Of a stretch of DNA of 64,000 nt, positions 20,341 to 30,251 are shown one piece after another. The position numbers and the translations under genes are program-made. The notes under the pieces were generated by a model. That model made no database searches. It was given only the letters and a program-made list of their open reading frames with translations, and was not told the origin of the DNA. The stretch spans positions 62,001 to 126,000 of the forward strand of contig NZ_SSDJ01000138.1 in NCBI RefSeq assembly GCF_004794465.1, given 5' to 3'. The stretch comes from Microbacterium sp. K24. GTDB lineage: Bacteria > Actinomycetota > Actinomycetes > Actinomycetales > Microbacteriaceae. How positions within the stretch are numbered: position 1 is the stretch's first letter; each line of letters opens with the position of its first letter.

Positions 20341-21484
20341 TGTTCTCGATCTCCGCTCCACGCATCATCTCCGAGGCCGAAGACTCGATCTCCCGCGACT
20401 CGAGCCACTTGTCCGGCAGCGCCGGTCGCTTCGGGTGACCGGAGCGGCCCCGCTGGCCTTCGGCATCCGCTCCCGGGTAGGGAGCGGTGTGGTCGAGCCG
20501 GCCGAGCAGATCGTCGATCTCGGCGAGGCTCGACGAGGTCGCGAGTCCGGTGCGGATGTCTCCGCCGACCGGGTAGCCCTTGAAGTACCAGGAGACGTGC
20601 TTGCGGATGTCGCGGCAGCCGCGATCCTCGTCGTCGAAGAACTCGACCAGCAGCTGGGCGTGCCGACGGAACGCATCCGCGACGAATCCGAGCGTCGCGT
20701 CGACCGGATGCGATTCTGCCCCGAACGCCGCCGCCAACTCGCCGAAGAGCCAGGGACGCCCCAGACACCCGCGACCCACGACGACGCCGTCGCAATCGGT
20801 CTGCTCCATCATGCGCACAGCGTCGTCGGCCGACCAGATGTCGCCGTTGCCGAGCACCGGGATGCTGGTGACCGCCTGCTTGAGCTCGCCGATCGCGTTC
20901 CAGTCGGCGTGCCCGGAGTAGAACTCGCTCGCGGTGCGGGCGTGCAGGGCGACGGCGGCGGCACCGGCGTCCTCGGCGGCACGGCCGGCGTCGAGGAACG
21001 TCAGGTGGTCACGGTCGATGCCCTTGCGCATCTTGACCGTCAGCGGGATCGATCCCGCGGCCTTGACGGCCTGGTCGACGATGTCGGCGAAGAGCTGCGA
21101 CTTCCACGGCAGCGCTGCTCCCCCGCCCCGGCGGGTGACCTTGGGTACCGGGCAGCCGAAGTTCAGATCGATGTGGTCGGCGTGATCTTCGGCGACGATG
21201 ATGCGCACTGCTTCGGCGATCGTCTTCGGATCGACGCCGTAGAGCTGGATCGACCGCGGCGTCTCCGACTCGTGGTGCCGGATCAGACGCATCGTCGTCT
21301 CATTGCGCTCGACGAGCGCGCGCGAGGTGATCATCTCGCTGACGTAGAGGCCGGCACCGTACTCGCGGCACAGGCGCCGGAACGCCGTGTTGGTGATCCC
21401 CGCCATGGGTGCGAGGACGACCGGCACGTCGAGATCGATCGGGCCGATGCGAAGAGGGCGGGCGGGGGCTGTGGCGAGAGTCAT
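20330..21484 (-). CDS. dusB: tRNA-dihydrouridine synthase (DusB-like)
   Basis: FMN enzyme that reduces uridine in tRNA D-loops. The 384-residue protein starts with a normal barrel strand, VVLAPMAGITN. The catalytic cysteine lies near residue 112 in LNFGCPVPKVTRRG, FMN contacts in LTVKMRKG, and the later GNGDIWS motif completes the set. A C-terminal helical domain follows. Its end overlaps dgt, making dus-dgt-dnaG a likely operon. The exact Dus subtype is assigned by overall resemblance only. Confidence 0.93.
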   Translation of the reverse strand: MTLATAPARPLRIGPIDLDVPVVLAPMAGITNTAFRRLCREYGAGLYVSEMITSRALVERNETTMRLIRHHESETPRSIQLYGVDPKTIAEAVRIIVAEDHADHIDLNFGCPVPKVTRRGGGAALPWKSQLFADIVDQAVKAAGSIPLTVKMRKGIDRDHLTFLDAGRAAEDAGAAAVALHARTASEFYSGHADWNAIGELKQAVTSIPVLGNGDIWSADDAVRMMEQTDCDGVVVGRGCLGRPWLFGELAAAFGAESHPVDATLGFVADAFRRHAQLLVEFFDDEDRGCRDIRKHVSWYFKGYPVGGDIRTGLATSSSLAEIDDLLGRLDHTAPYPGADAEGQRGRSGHPKRPALPDKWLESREIESSASEMMRGAEIENSGG

Positions 21485-21531
21485 GTCCCGTCTATTCTCC
21501 CAGACGCGGAGCCCGTGCGGACGCGGCGACC

Positions 21532-21537
21532 TAAGCT
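21532..21537 (+). promoter_or_regulatory. -10 box for leaderless glutathione peroxidase gene
   Basis: TAAGCT ends six bases before the ATG at 21544. This spacing argues for the ATG rather than an in-frame GTG at 21538, which would be too close to be transcribed. Confidence 0.6.
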
Positions 21538-21543
21538 GTGAAT

Positions 21544-22038
21544 ATGACCGAATCCGCGCTCCGTTCGATCCCCTTCACCGATGCTCAGGGCAACGAGAAG
21601 ACGCTCGACGATCTCGGTGCCGATGTGGTGCTCGTGGTGAACGTCGCCTCCAAGTGCGGCCTGACTCCGCAGTACGAGCAGCTCGAGGAACTGCAGCGTC
21701 TCTACGGTGACCGCGGCTTCAGCGTCGTCGGCTTCCCGTGCAACCAGTTCTTCGGTCAGGAGCCCGGATCCGTCGACGAGATCCTCGAGTTCTGTTCGAC
21801 GACCTACGGCGTGACCTTCCCCGTCAACGACAAGGTCAAGGTGAACGGCCGGAACGCGTCGGACCTCTACAAGGCACTCAAGCAGACGGCGGATGCCGGG
21901 GGCAAGGCCGGCCGCGTCGAGTGGAACTTCGAGAAGTTCCTCGTGCTGCCCGACGGAGACGTCCTGCGCTTCCGCCCGAAGCAGAAGCCGGACTCCCCCG
22001 AGATCGTCAGCGCGATCGAAGCGGCTCTGACCCGCTAG
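21544..22038 (+). CDS. Glutathione peroxidase-family thiol peroxidase
   Basis: A 164-residue thioredoxin-fold peroxidase that reduces hydroperoxides. The peroxidatic residue is Cys38 in VASKCGLTPQY (cysteine, not selenocysteine). The catalytic glutamine lies in FPCNQFFGQEPG and the tryptophan-asparagine pair in WNFEKFLV. In actinobacteria such enzymes normally use thioredoxin or mycothiol. The stop is tail-to-tail with the DsbA-like gene over a shared CTAG. Confidence 0.94.
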   Translation: MTESALRSIPFTDAQGNEKTLDDLGADVVLVVNVASKCGLTPQYEQLEELQRLYGDRGFSVVGFPCNQFFGQEPGSVDEILEFCSTTYGVTFPVNDKVKVNGRNASDLYKALKQTADAGGKAGRVEWNFEKFLVLPDGDVLRFRPKQKPDSPEIVSAIEAALTR

Positions 22039-22715
22039 ACGGCGGCGTCCTCGGTCTCTCCGCGCTTCGCCCAGAGATCGCGGAGGACGTTCTCGAACGC
22101 CGCAGGAGGCTGTGCTCCGGAGATGCCGTACTGACCGTCGATGACGAAGAACGGCACGCCCTGGATGCCGTAGGCCTGCGCCTGCGCCTGGTCCTGGCGG
22201 ACGGCGGGGAGGTACTGCTCGCTCTCCAGCGCCTGCCGGGCACCGTCGGCATCGAGGCCGACCTCGACCGCGAGCTCGACGAGGTCGTCGATGCGACCGA
22301 CGTGCTTGCCCTCGGTGAAGTACGCCGACATCAGGCGCTCCTCCATGGCGTGCTGCACGCCCTCCGCCTTCGCGAAGTGCAGCAGCTCATGCGCCTTCAC
22401 GGTGTTGGTGTGCTGCAGCAGGTCGAAACGGTATTCGAGACCGGCGTTCGCCGCTACGCCGGTGACGTTCGACAGCATCTGCTCGACCTGCGTGCGCGGC
22501 ATGCCCTTGTGGCCGGCCAGGAAGTCGATCTCATCGCCGTCGAAGTCGACCGGGGTGTCGGGCGACAGCTCGAAGGAGTGGAAGGTGACGGTGACCTCGG
22601 GGGCATCCTCGTCGGCGGAGACGGCCTCGAGGCCCTTCTCCAGATTGCGCTTGCCGATGTAGCACCAGGGGCAGGCGATGTCGGACCAGATGTCGATAGA
22701 GATGGGTTCGCTCAC
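22035..22715 (-). CDS. DsbA-family (FrnE-like) thiol oxidoreductase
   Basis: A 226-residue thioredoxin-fold protein with CPWC in IDIWSDIACPWCYIGKR, a helical insertion, and the cis-proline loop GIQGVPFF near residue 190. No signal peptide is present, so it is cytoplasmic, as usual for FrnE-like members. The GTG at 22715 gives the usual short N terminus; an ATG at 22733 would add six residues and cannot be excluded. It overlaps the peroxidase gene by four bases in the convergent direction. Confidence 0.88.
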   Translation of the reverse strand: MSEPISIDIWSDIACPWCYIGKRNLEKGLEAVSADEDAPEVTVTFHSFELSPDTPVDFDGDEIDFLAGHKGMPRTQVEQMLSNVTGVAANAGLEYRFDLLQHTNTVKAHELLHFAKAEGVQHAMEERLMSAYFTEGKHVGRIDDLVELAVEVGLDADGARQALESEQYLPAVRQDQAQAQAYGIQGVPFFVIDGQYGISGAQPPAAFENVLRDLWAKRGETEDAAV

Positions 22716-22769
22716 ATCATCATCCAACCCCATGATTCTGTGACCTATTCCGGGCGGTCTCTCCCCGGA

Positions 22770-22775
22770 TACGAT
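22770..22775 (+). promoter_or_regulatory. -10 box for leaderless P-loop gene
   Basis: TACGAT ends six bases before the ATG at 22782, matching the leaderless pattern of other genes in the window. Confidence 0.55.
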
Positions 22776-22781
22776 TTCCGG

Positions 22782-23393
22782 ATGCTCTCCGCCGATGATC
22801 CACTGCCCGTGAAGCCCGAGCGCGTACTCGTCGCCGGGGTCACGGGGTCGGGCAAGACCACGCTCGCCGGCCGGATCGGGGATGCCTGGGGTCTGCGACA
22901 CGTGGAGATCGACGCCCTCTTCCACGGGCCGAACTGGACGCCGCGGCCGGACTTCCTCGACGACGTGCGCGCCTTCGCCGCCGAGGATCGCTGGGTGACG
23001 GAATGGCAGTACACGAGCAAGGGGACCGACGACATCCTCCCTCCTCGCGCGCAGCTCGTCGTCTGGCTGGACTACCCCTACCGCGTGGTCCGGTCGCGGC
23101 TGCTGCGCCGGACCGTCGCCCGCGGCATTCTTCGCACCCGGCTGTGGAACGGGAACGTCGAGAAGCCGATCTGGCGCATGTTCACGGGCGACCCCGAGGA
23201 GAACATCCTGCGGTGGCAGTCGACCACGCTCCATAAGTGGACGGAACGCATGCCCGCGGTCGTAGAGCGCTTCCCCCACCTCACGATCGTGCGGCTGCGG
23301 CATCCGCGCGAGGCGGAGCGGTGGCTCCGCGCTCAGGCCGACGTGTCAGGGGCGTCGACGGCTCCGCCGAAGCGACGGTCGCGCGACAGGTAG
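22782..23393 (+). CDS. P-loop kinase-like NTPase (FlaR/topology-modulation type)
   Basis: A 203-residue protein with Walker [10 protein letters not shown] near residue 19 and the [13 protein letters not shown] motif that follows the P-loop in proteins named FlaR or 'DNA topology modulation protein', an adenylate kinase-like group. An Arg-rich lid ([11 protein letters not shown]) is present. The substrate is not known for this group. The last 61 bases run antisense to the end of uppS, so its basic C-terminal tail is encoded opposite uppS codons. Confidence 0.75.
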   Translation: MLSADDPLPVKPERVLVAGVTGSGKTTLAGRIGDAWGLRHVEIDALFHGPNWTPRPDFLDDVRAFAAEDRWVTEWQYTSKGTDDILPPRAQLVVWLDYPYRVVRSRLLRRTVARGILRTRLWNGNVEKPIWRMFTGDPEENILRWQSTTLHKWTERMPAVVERFPHLTIVRLRHPREAERWLRAQADVSGASTAPPKRRSRDR

Positions 23394-24136
23394 ACACCGA
23401 TCGCGCGCCACAGCTCCTCGCGCGAGAAGTCGGGCCACAGCGTGTCGAGGAACACCATCTCGGCGTACGCGGACTCCCAGAGCAGGAAGTTGGAGGTGCG
23501 CTGCTCCCCCGAGCTGCGCACGAAGAGATCGACGTCGGGCATGTCGGGCACGTAGAGGTGGCGCCGGATCATCTTCTCGCTGATCGCGCTGGGCTTCACC
23601 CGCCCCGCGGCGACGTCGGCGGCGATCGAGCGCATCGCATCGACGAGCTCGATCCGTCCGCCGTAGTTGACGCACATGGTGAGCGTGAGGACGTCATTGC
23701 CCTTGGTCAACTCCTCGGCGTACTGCAACTCCTTGATGACGCTCCCCCAGAGCCGCGGCTTGCGGCCCGCCCAGCGCACGCGCACGCCCCACTCGTTGAG
23801 CTGGTCACGACGGCGGTGCAGCACGTCGCGGTTGTAGCCCATCAGGAACCGGACCTCCTCCGGTGACCGCGCCCAGTTCTCGGTCGAGAAGGCGTACACG
23901 GAGAGATGCTTCACACCCGCCTGGATGGCACCGGCGACGACGTCGAGGAGCACCTCCTCGCCGGCCTTGTGGCCCTCGATCCTGCTGAGCCCCCGGCGGT
24001 TGGCCCACCGGCCGTTGCCATCCATGACGATCGCCACGTGTTCGGGCACGGCGCGGAAGGCGGGCGGATGCACGCCGGTCCAGTCGATCGGGCGGTAGGC
24101 CACGGCGTCCTTGTGCGTATACGGCTTCGGGCTCAC
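23333..24136 (-). CDS. uppS: Isoprenyl (undecaprenyl) diphosphate synthase
   Basis: cis-Prenyltransferase that extends isoprenyl diphosphates for the lipid carrier of cell-wall synthesis. The 267-residue protein has the catalytic Asp39 in [14 protein letters not shown], the [13 protein letters not shown] motif, and the C-terminal [16 protein letters not shown] with the conserved arginines. Many actinobacteria have two such enzymes of different chain length, so the exact product is not certain. The GTG start shares four bases with the recO stop. Confidence 0.93.
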   Translation of the reverse strand: MSPKPYTHKDAVAYRPIDWTGVHPPAFRAVPEHVAIVMDGNGRWANRRGLSRIEGHKAGEEVLLDVVAGAIQAGVKHLSVYAFSTENWARSPEEVRFLMGYNRDVLHRRRDQLNEWGVRVRWAGRKPRLWGSVIKELQYAEELTKGNDVLTLTMCVNYGGRIELVDAMRSIAADVAAGRVKPSAISEKMIRRHLYVPDMPDVDLFVRSSGEQRTSNFLLWESAYAEMVFLDTLWPDFSREELWRAIGVYLSRDRRFGGAVDAPDTSA

Positions 24137-24876
24137 CGTGCTCCTTCTCCTCGGATGTCGGAAACGTGGGAGAGCGAGCGGATGCCGCGCTCGAGATGCC
24201 ACTGGGCGTAGGCGCCGACGAGCCCGGACGCGGCCGCCGATTCGCCGGGAGACGCCGCGTCGATGAACTCCCAGTCGCCTCGGATCAGGGCGCGGAGCAG
24301 CTCGAGAGTGCGTTCGGCGATGCGCGGACTCCCGGCAGGCGCATCGTTCACGCAGACCAGTCCGCCCAGCTGGGCGACGAAAGTGCTGTGAGGTCCGGGC
24401 GCCGCGCAGCGGGCGCAGTCGTCGAGAGACGGCGCCCATCCGGACAGCGACATGACGCGCAGCAGGTACGAGTCCAGGATGCTGCGGGGCACGTGCTCAC
24501 CGCGGGAGAGTGCGCGCAGGCCGCCGACGAGGAGCAGATATTGCTCAGGCGTCGCCTCGGAGTCGCTCAGACGGTCGGCGGTCTCGACCATCGCGTTGGC
24601 CGAGGTGAAGCGGTCGTAGTGCGCGGCGATGTCGGTGCCGTAAGAGCCGAGCGACTCCGCCTGCTGCACGATGTCGAGGGAACGGCCCTGGTAGAGCTGC
24701 ACATCGGCGACCATGAACGGCTCCAGCCGGGAGCCGAACTTCGACGACGTGCGGCGCACGCCCTTCGCCACCGCCCGGACCTTGCCGTGCCGGCGCGACA
24801 GCATGGTGACGATGCGATCCGCCTCGCCCAGCTTGTGGGTGCGCAGGATCACCACTTCGTCTCGGTAGGTGGGCAC
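24133..24876 (-). CDS. recO: DNA repair protein RecO
   Basis: Recombination mediator that helps load RecA with RecR. The 247-residue product has the N-terminal OB-fold ([19 protein letters not shown]), a helical middle domain, and a zinc-binding region with cysteines in [10 protein letters not shown] and GLVCVND. The GTG start at 24876 lies six bases after a GATAAT box. It is first in a recO-uppS operon and overlaps uppS by four bases. Confidence 0.94.
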   Translation of the reverse strand: MPTYRDEVVILRTHKLGEADRIVTMLSRRHGKVRAVAKGVRRTSSKFGSRLEPFMVADVQLYQGRSLDIVQQAESLGSYGTDIAAHYDRFTSANAMVETADRLSDSEATPEQYLLLVGGLRALSRGEHVPRSILDSYLLRVMSLSGWAPSLDDCARCAAPGPHSTFVAQLGGLVCVNDAPAGSPRIAERTLELLRALIRGDWEFIDAASPGESAAASGLVGAYAQWHLERGIRSLSHVSDIRGEGAR

Positions 24877-24882
24877 CCTTCG

Positions 24883-24888
24883 ATTATC
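24883..24888 (-). promoter_or_regulatory. -10 box for leaderless recO
   Basis: GATAAT (minus strand) is close to the TATAAT consensus and ends six bases before the recO GTG. Confidence 0.6.
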
Positions 24889-24898
24889 CTCCGTGCGC

Positions 24899-24904
24899 GA
24901 GAAT
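24899..24904 (+). promoter_or_regulatory. Possible -10 box for leaderless TRIC-family gene
   Basis: GAGAAT keeps the key A2 and T6 of a -10 box and ends six bases before the GTG at 24911. It is weaker than the recO box only ten bases away on the other strand. Confidence 0.45.
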
Positions 24905-24910
24905 GGAAGC

Positions 24911-25606
24911 GTGACCGAACCGCTCTTCACCATTCCGCTGTGGGCGGACCTTCTCGGCGTCGGGCTCGGCGGGGTGCAGGGCGCGCTGTTCGCCTCGGGT
25001 TTCCAGGGACAGCGCCGACTGGACTGGTTGGGCGTCGCGATCATCGGCATCATGATCGGCATGGGCGGCGGTCTGATCCGCGACATCCTGCTCGGCCAGA
25101 CGCCCGCCACGTTGCAGAGCAACTGGTACCTGGTGACCGCCACGGGTGCGGCCCTGCTGGGGATGCTGCTCGCCGGGCTCTTCAACCGGCTCAACACCGT
25201 CATCGTGGTGCTGGATGCGGTGGTGATCGGGATGTTCGGCGCGTTCGGAACGAGCAAGGCGATCGCGTTCGGCATCCCGCCCGTTCCCGCGGTCTTCATC
25301 GGCGTCTGCGCCGCGGTGGGCGGCAGCGTGCTGCGCGACATGCTGATGGGGCTGCCGACCTCGATCATGCACGTGGGCTCCCTCTACGCGGTCGCCGCGG
25401 GTGCGGGATGCACCTTCATCGTCATCGCGAACGGGTTCGGCATGCAGATCACCCTCGCCGCGGTCTTCGGCATCGTGGTGACCGCGGTGATCCGGGTGCT
25501 CGCCGTGAGCTTCGACGTCTCTCTCCCCGAGCAGCGCCGCATCTACCGTCGCAAGGTGGCCGCCGAGACCGGGGCCATTCCGATCGTGAAGCCGCGCGCC
25601 GACTGA
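24911..25606 (+). CDS. Trimeric intracellular cation channel (TRIC/UPF0126) family protein
   Basis: A 231-residue membrane protein of seven helices built from two repeats. Each repeat carries the family's Gly-rich kinked motif followed by Arg-Asp: [13 protein letters not shown] near residue 56 and [12 protein letters not shown] near residue 142. Bacterial TRIC homologues form cation-permeable trimers; the physiological role is unsettled. Start GTG at 24911, divergent from recO with only 34 bases between. The stop codon lies inside a strong terminator hairpin. Confidence 0.88.
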   Translation: MTEPLFTIPLWADLLGVGLGGVQGALFASGFQGQRRLDWLGVAIIGIMIGMGGGLIRDILLGQTPATLQSNWYLVTATGAALLGMLLAGLFNRLNTVIVVLDAVVIGMFGAFGTSKAIAFGIPPVPAVFIGVCAAVGGSVLRDMLMGLPTSIMHVGSLYAVAAGAGCTFIVIANGFGMQITLAAVFGIVVTAVIRVLAVSFDVSLPEQRRIYRRKVAAETGAIPIVKPRAD

Positions 25607-25624
25607 GTCGACGCGCGGCTTCAC
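25586..25624. terminator. Bidirectional terminator between TRIC gene and leuA
   Basis: A perfect 13-bp stem (25586-25598 with 25612-25624) with A/T-rich outer ends overlaps the last codons of the TRIC-family gene and stands just before the leuA stop on the other strand. The loop contains a smaller palindrome (CGACT-G-AGTCG). Confidence 0.75.
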
Positions 25625-25630
25625 GACGTG

Positions 25631-27454
<1,824 letters not shown>

Positions 27455-27471
<17 letters not shown>

Positions 27472-27502
27472 AGCTAAGAAGAAGCAGACCGCCGAAAGGC
27501 AT
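27455..27502 (-). CDS. leuL: leuA leader peptide (leucine-rich)
   Basis: A 15-codon frame encodes MPFGGLLLLSCRDES then TAA. Four consecutive leucine codons (CTG CTT CTT CTT, 27487-27476) use CTT, a rare codon in this GC-rich genome, and are followed directly by the first arm of an 11-bp stem-loop. A TAGCAT box ends six bases before the ATG, so the leader is probably translated from a leaderless transcript. Leader peptides of this kind control leuA in other actinobacteria. Confidence 0.75.
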
Positions 27503-27508
27503 GCGGCC

Positions 27509-27514
27509 ATGCTA
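27509..27514 (-). promoter_or_regulatory. -10 box for the leuA transcript
   Basis: TAGCAT on the minus strand ends six bases before the leader-peptide ATG at 27502. This would place transcription start at that ATG and gives an untranslated leader of about 117 bases before leuA. Confidence 0.6.
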
Positions 27515-27579
27515 GCAGGGATGCTCCGGCATCGTTCGACGGTCGTGAGACGATCCGGGCGCCCGCGACACTGAGGAGT

Positions 27580-28227
27580 ATGAGCACATCGCAGCGTCGC
27601 CTGCTTCTCGCCGCGGCATCCGTCCTCGCCGTCGTCTCGCTGAGCGCCTGCGCGAGCGGACCGGGAAGTTCGCCCGCCCCGACGAACACCGCCGTCCCCT
27701 CCGATCAGCGCCTCGAGAAGGTCACCGCGAGTCTGCCGGAGGGACGCGTGATCGGCGTCGGCACGGTACTGGACGTCGCAGGCGACGTGCAACTGTGCCT
27801 GGGCGCGGTCATGGAGTCGTATCCGCCGCAGTGCACCGGCGTTCCCCTCGACGACTGGAGCTGGGACGGAGTCGACGGCAGCGAGACCAGCGGCGAGACG
27901 ACCTGGGGTGCGTATGCGGTGTACGCCACCTACGACGGGGAGCGTCTGACGAACACCGACCCGCCGATCATGCTCGCGCTGTTCGACCCGGTGGCGCCGG
28001 AGGATCCGACGGGCGGCGTGGAGGGCGTGACGCCTGAGGCCGAGCTCACGAGCATCCAGGACGACATCTCCGAACGGCTCGGAAGTGACGCTCTCACCGT
28101 GGGAACGGATCGCGGATACGTCTGGCTGCAGGTCGTCTGGGACGACGGCACGATCCAGGATGCCGCCGACGCCGAGTTCGGCGACGACGTGGTCATCGTG
28201 ACCTCGTCGCTCCGCGAGATCGACTGA
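27580..28227 (+). CDS. Hypothetical lipoprotein
   Basis: A 215-residue exported lipoprotein with a signal peptide ending in lipobox LSAC (cysteine near residue 24), then a Ser/Pro/Thr-rich linker. The mature part holds a paired-cysteine segment (LCLGAV, PPQCTGVPL) followed by a DDWSWDGVDG stretch also seen in other uncharacterised actinobacterial lipoproteins. I know no function. GAGGAGT stands just before the ATG. It is divergent from the leuA leader promoter, about 65 bases away. Confidence 0.75.
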   Translation: MSTSQRRLLLAAASVLAVVSLSACASGPGSSPAPTNTAVPSDQRLEKVTASLPEGRVIGVGTVLDVAGDVQLCLGAVMESYPPQCTGVPLDDWSWDGVDGSETSGETTWGAYAVYATYDGERLTNTDPPIMLALFDPVAPEDPTGGVEGVTPEAELTSIQDDISERLGSDALTVGTDRGYVWLQVVWDDGTIQDAADAEFGDDVVIVTSSLREID

Positions 28228-28284
28228 AGCAGGTCGGCGCCTGTGCGATCATTTCGTCATGCGCGAGACGATGACGGCGACCCG

Positions 28285-28785
28285 ATGACGATCGAGCTCC
28301 TCCTGGGTGGGTTCGTCACTGTGTTCGGTCTCATGGCGATCATCTTCGCCCGACAGCTGACCGACTTTCTGGTCGCCGGCAACTACCTGATCAGCGCCCG
28401 TCGGGGAGCTGTCATGAACGCCTCCCAAGGACCGTGGTCGAACCGGATCCTCGGGGTGTTCTTCATGGCCTTCGGAACGTTCGTGATCGTCAGCGGTGCG
28501 ATGACGGCGCCGGAGTCGGGTCGGGGCCCGTCCAAGGCGTGGGAGGTCGTCGGTCCTCTGATCGCCGCTGCGATCTTGGCGCTGATCGGACTCGTCGTCC
28601 TTCTCTCACGGCGGCGCCTCGCGATTCTGGCCGCCCAGCGGCTGCGTGCTCACGCCGGTGACATCTACCAGGACCCCGAGGCCGACCGGTACGCCCGGAT
28701 GATCGTCTCGACGTTCGCCGGTTGGGTCTTCATCCTCGCGGCGCTCTTCTCCGCGATCGCCGTGATCTTCGCCGTCGGACCCTGA
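28285..28785 (+). CDS. Hypothetical four-helix membrane protein
   Basis: A 166-residue protein with four hydrophobic segments: about residues 3-22, 54-73, 88-108 and 143-165. A basic SRRRLAILAAQRLR stretch follows the third helix. It is not recognised. No good ribosome site precedes the ATG at 28285, and in-frame codons 42 bases upstream would add a hydrophilic extension, so the start is tentative. Confidence 0.6.
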   Translation: MTIELLLGGFVTVFGLMAIIFARQLTDFLVAGNYLISARRGAVMNASQGPWSNRILGVFFMAFGTFVIVSGAMTAPESGRGPSKAWEVVGPLIAAAILALIGLVVLLSRRRLAILAAQRLRAHAGDIYQDPEADRYARMIVSTFAGWVFILAALFSAIAVIFAVGP

Positions 28786-28821
28786 TTCCCCGCACCTGCG
28801 AGTGCCAGCCGAATCGGGATC

Positions 28822-29763
28822 TCACACGTCCGGGATCAGGGCGAGCTTGCCACCGGGGTGCCCGGTCGCGAGGAGGCGGTGGGCTTCGGGCGCCTCGTCC
28901 AGAGCGAACGTCTGAGCCACGGGCACGACGAGGTCGCCGTTCTGCGCGAGCGCGACGAGTTCACCGCGTACCTCGTCGCGGAACCGTGCGCTGGCCGGCA
29001 TGGCTCCGGCGATGGCCAGGATGCCGTCGGATTCGGCGCGGCCGAATGCGGCGATCGTGACGATGCGCCGACGGTCCGCGACGAGGTCGAGCGAGACGTC
29101 CACGGCCTCATCGGTGCCGACGGCGTCGAGTGCGGCGGCGATCGGCCCGCCGGCGGCGTCGCGGACCCGATCGGCGAGACCGTCGCCGTAGCGGACGGGG
29201 ACGCCGCCGAATCGGCGGACCTCGTCGAAACGTCCTTCGCCGGCGGTGCCGATCACACGGATGCCGCGCAGCCGCGACTGCTGCAGAACACTGACGCCGA
29301 CGGCTCCGGATGCGCCGTGGAGGAGGATCGTCTCCCCCGGCGCGGCACCGGTGACGGCGAGCATCTCCGACGCGGTCGTGCCCACGAGGAGGAGATTCGC
29401 CGCTTCGGCATGCGTGAGCGTCGCCGGCTTCGCGAACACCTTCTCGGCAGGCACCGTGATCTCCGTCGCATACCCGCCTCGTACGCGGAACGCGATCACC
29501 TCGTCACCCACAGCGGCGGCGCCCGATCCGATCGACGTGTTCGGGCCGATCGCGATCAGTTCGCCGGAGACCTCGTATCCGATCGGCACCGGGAACTCGA
29601 CTCCTGCACGCGGAGCGGCTACGTGCTTCGCGTCTGCGGGGTTCACTCCGGCGGCATGCACGCGGATCGTGACCTCGCCTTCAGTGGGAGCCGGCGGAGC
29701 GTACGCGACGAAGTCCCACGACTCGGGCGCGCCCCAGGTCCGAGCGATCCAGTGCAGGGCCAT
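28822..29763 (-). CDS. NADP-dependent medium-chain oxidoreductase (quinone reductase-like)
   Basis: A 313-residue zinc-free MDR protein. The catalytic GroES-like domain has VHAAGVNPADAK near residue 40 and GYEVSGELIAIG near residue 67. The Rossmann motif GASGAVGVSVLQQ lies near residue 148. Absence of zinc-ligand cysteines puts it with quinone oxidoreductases. GGAGG at the end of the preceding gene lies just before the ATG. It follows the I36-like gene by eight bases and is probably the last gene of the ECF sigma operon. Confidence 0.85.
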   Translation of the reverse strand: MALHWIARTWGAPESWDFVAYAPPAPTEGEVTIRVHAAGVNPADAKHVAAPRAGVEFPVPIGYEVSGELIAIGPNTSIGSGAAAVGDEVIAFRVRGGYATEITVPAEKVFAKPATLTHAEAANLLLVGTTASEMLAVTGAAPGETILLHGASGAVGVSVLQQSRLRGIRVIGTAGEGRFDEVRRFGGVPVRYGDGLADRVRDAAGGPIAAALDAVGTDEAVDVSLDLVADRRRIVTIAAFGRAESDGILAIAGAMPASARFRDEVRGELVALAQNGDLVVPVAQTFALDEAPEAHRLLATGHPGGKLALIPDV

Positions 29764-29771
29764 GGTCCTCC

Positions 29772-30251
29772 TCAGAGATAGCAGCGGAGGCTGGTGACGC
29801 CGCTGGGGACGTTGGACCAGCTGCCCGCGTACACGGTCGCGAGCACCGTCGATCCGCTGCGGCCCTCCACGAAGCCGGATGTGCGGGCATTCGCCAGCGA
29901 CTTCGCCGAGAACGACGACGGGATGGCGTGATTGCTGCAGGTGCTGAACGTCAGCGCACTCGTGCCTCCCAGCGAGACGCCGTTGTACACGCAGATCTTG
30001 TTCGTGGCGCAGCTCCCGACCGAGCGCGCAGACCTCCCTCGATCCGCGAACACGGTCAGCTCCATCGCGAGCTCGGGCCACACCGCATGTCTCGCGTCGA
30101 TGACGATGCCGCCCGGCACCTCTTCGAGCATCGCCGTGATCTGCGGGTCGGGCTCGGCGCCGCCCGAGGGCGCCGCGACGGCCGGAGCCGACGTCATCGC
30201 GATGATGATTCCGACGAGACCGGCCAGAACAGTCGTGCTCGCACGCCTCAC
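29772..30251 (-). CDS. Secreted peptidase-inhibitor I36-like small protein
   Basis: A 159-residue exported protein with a signal peptide ending in APAVAA near residue 27. The C-terminal 75 residues carry a disulphide-type pattern (GSCATNKICVYNGVS, STCSNH, SLRCYL) resembling the beta/gamma-crystallin-like inhibitor I36 family of actinobacteria (SMPI-type). Inhibitor activity is not shown by the sequence. The GTG start shares four bases with the preceding stop, and GGAGGAG lies eight bases before it. Part of the ECF sigma operon. Confidence 0.6.
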   Translation of the reverse strand: MRRASTTVLAGLVGIIIAMTSAPAVAAPSGGAEPDPQITAMLEEVPGGIVIDARHAVWPELAMELTVFADRGRSARSVGSCATNKICVYNGVSLGGTSALTFSTCSNHAIPSSFSAKSLANARTSGFVEGRSGSTVLATVYAGSWSNVPSGVTSLRCYL

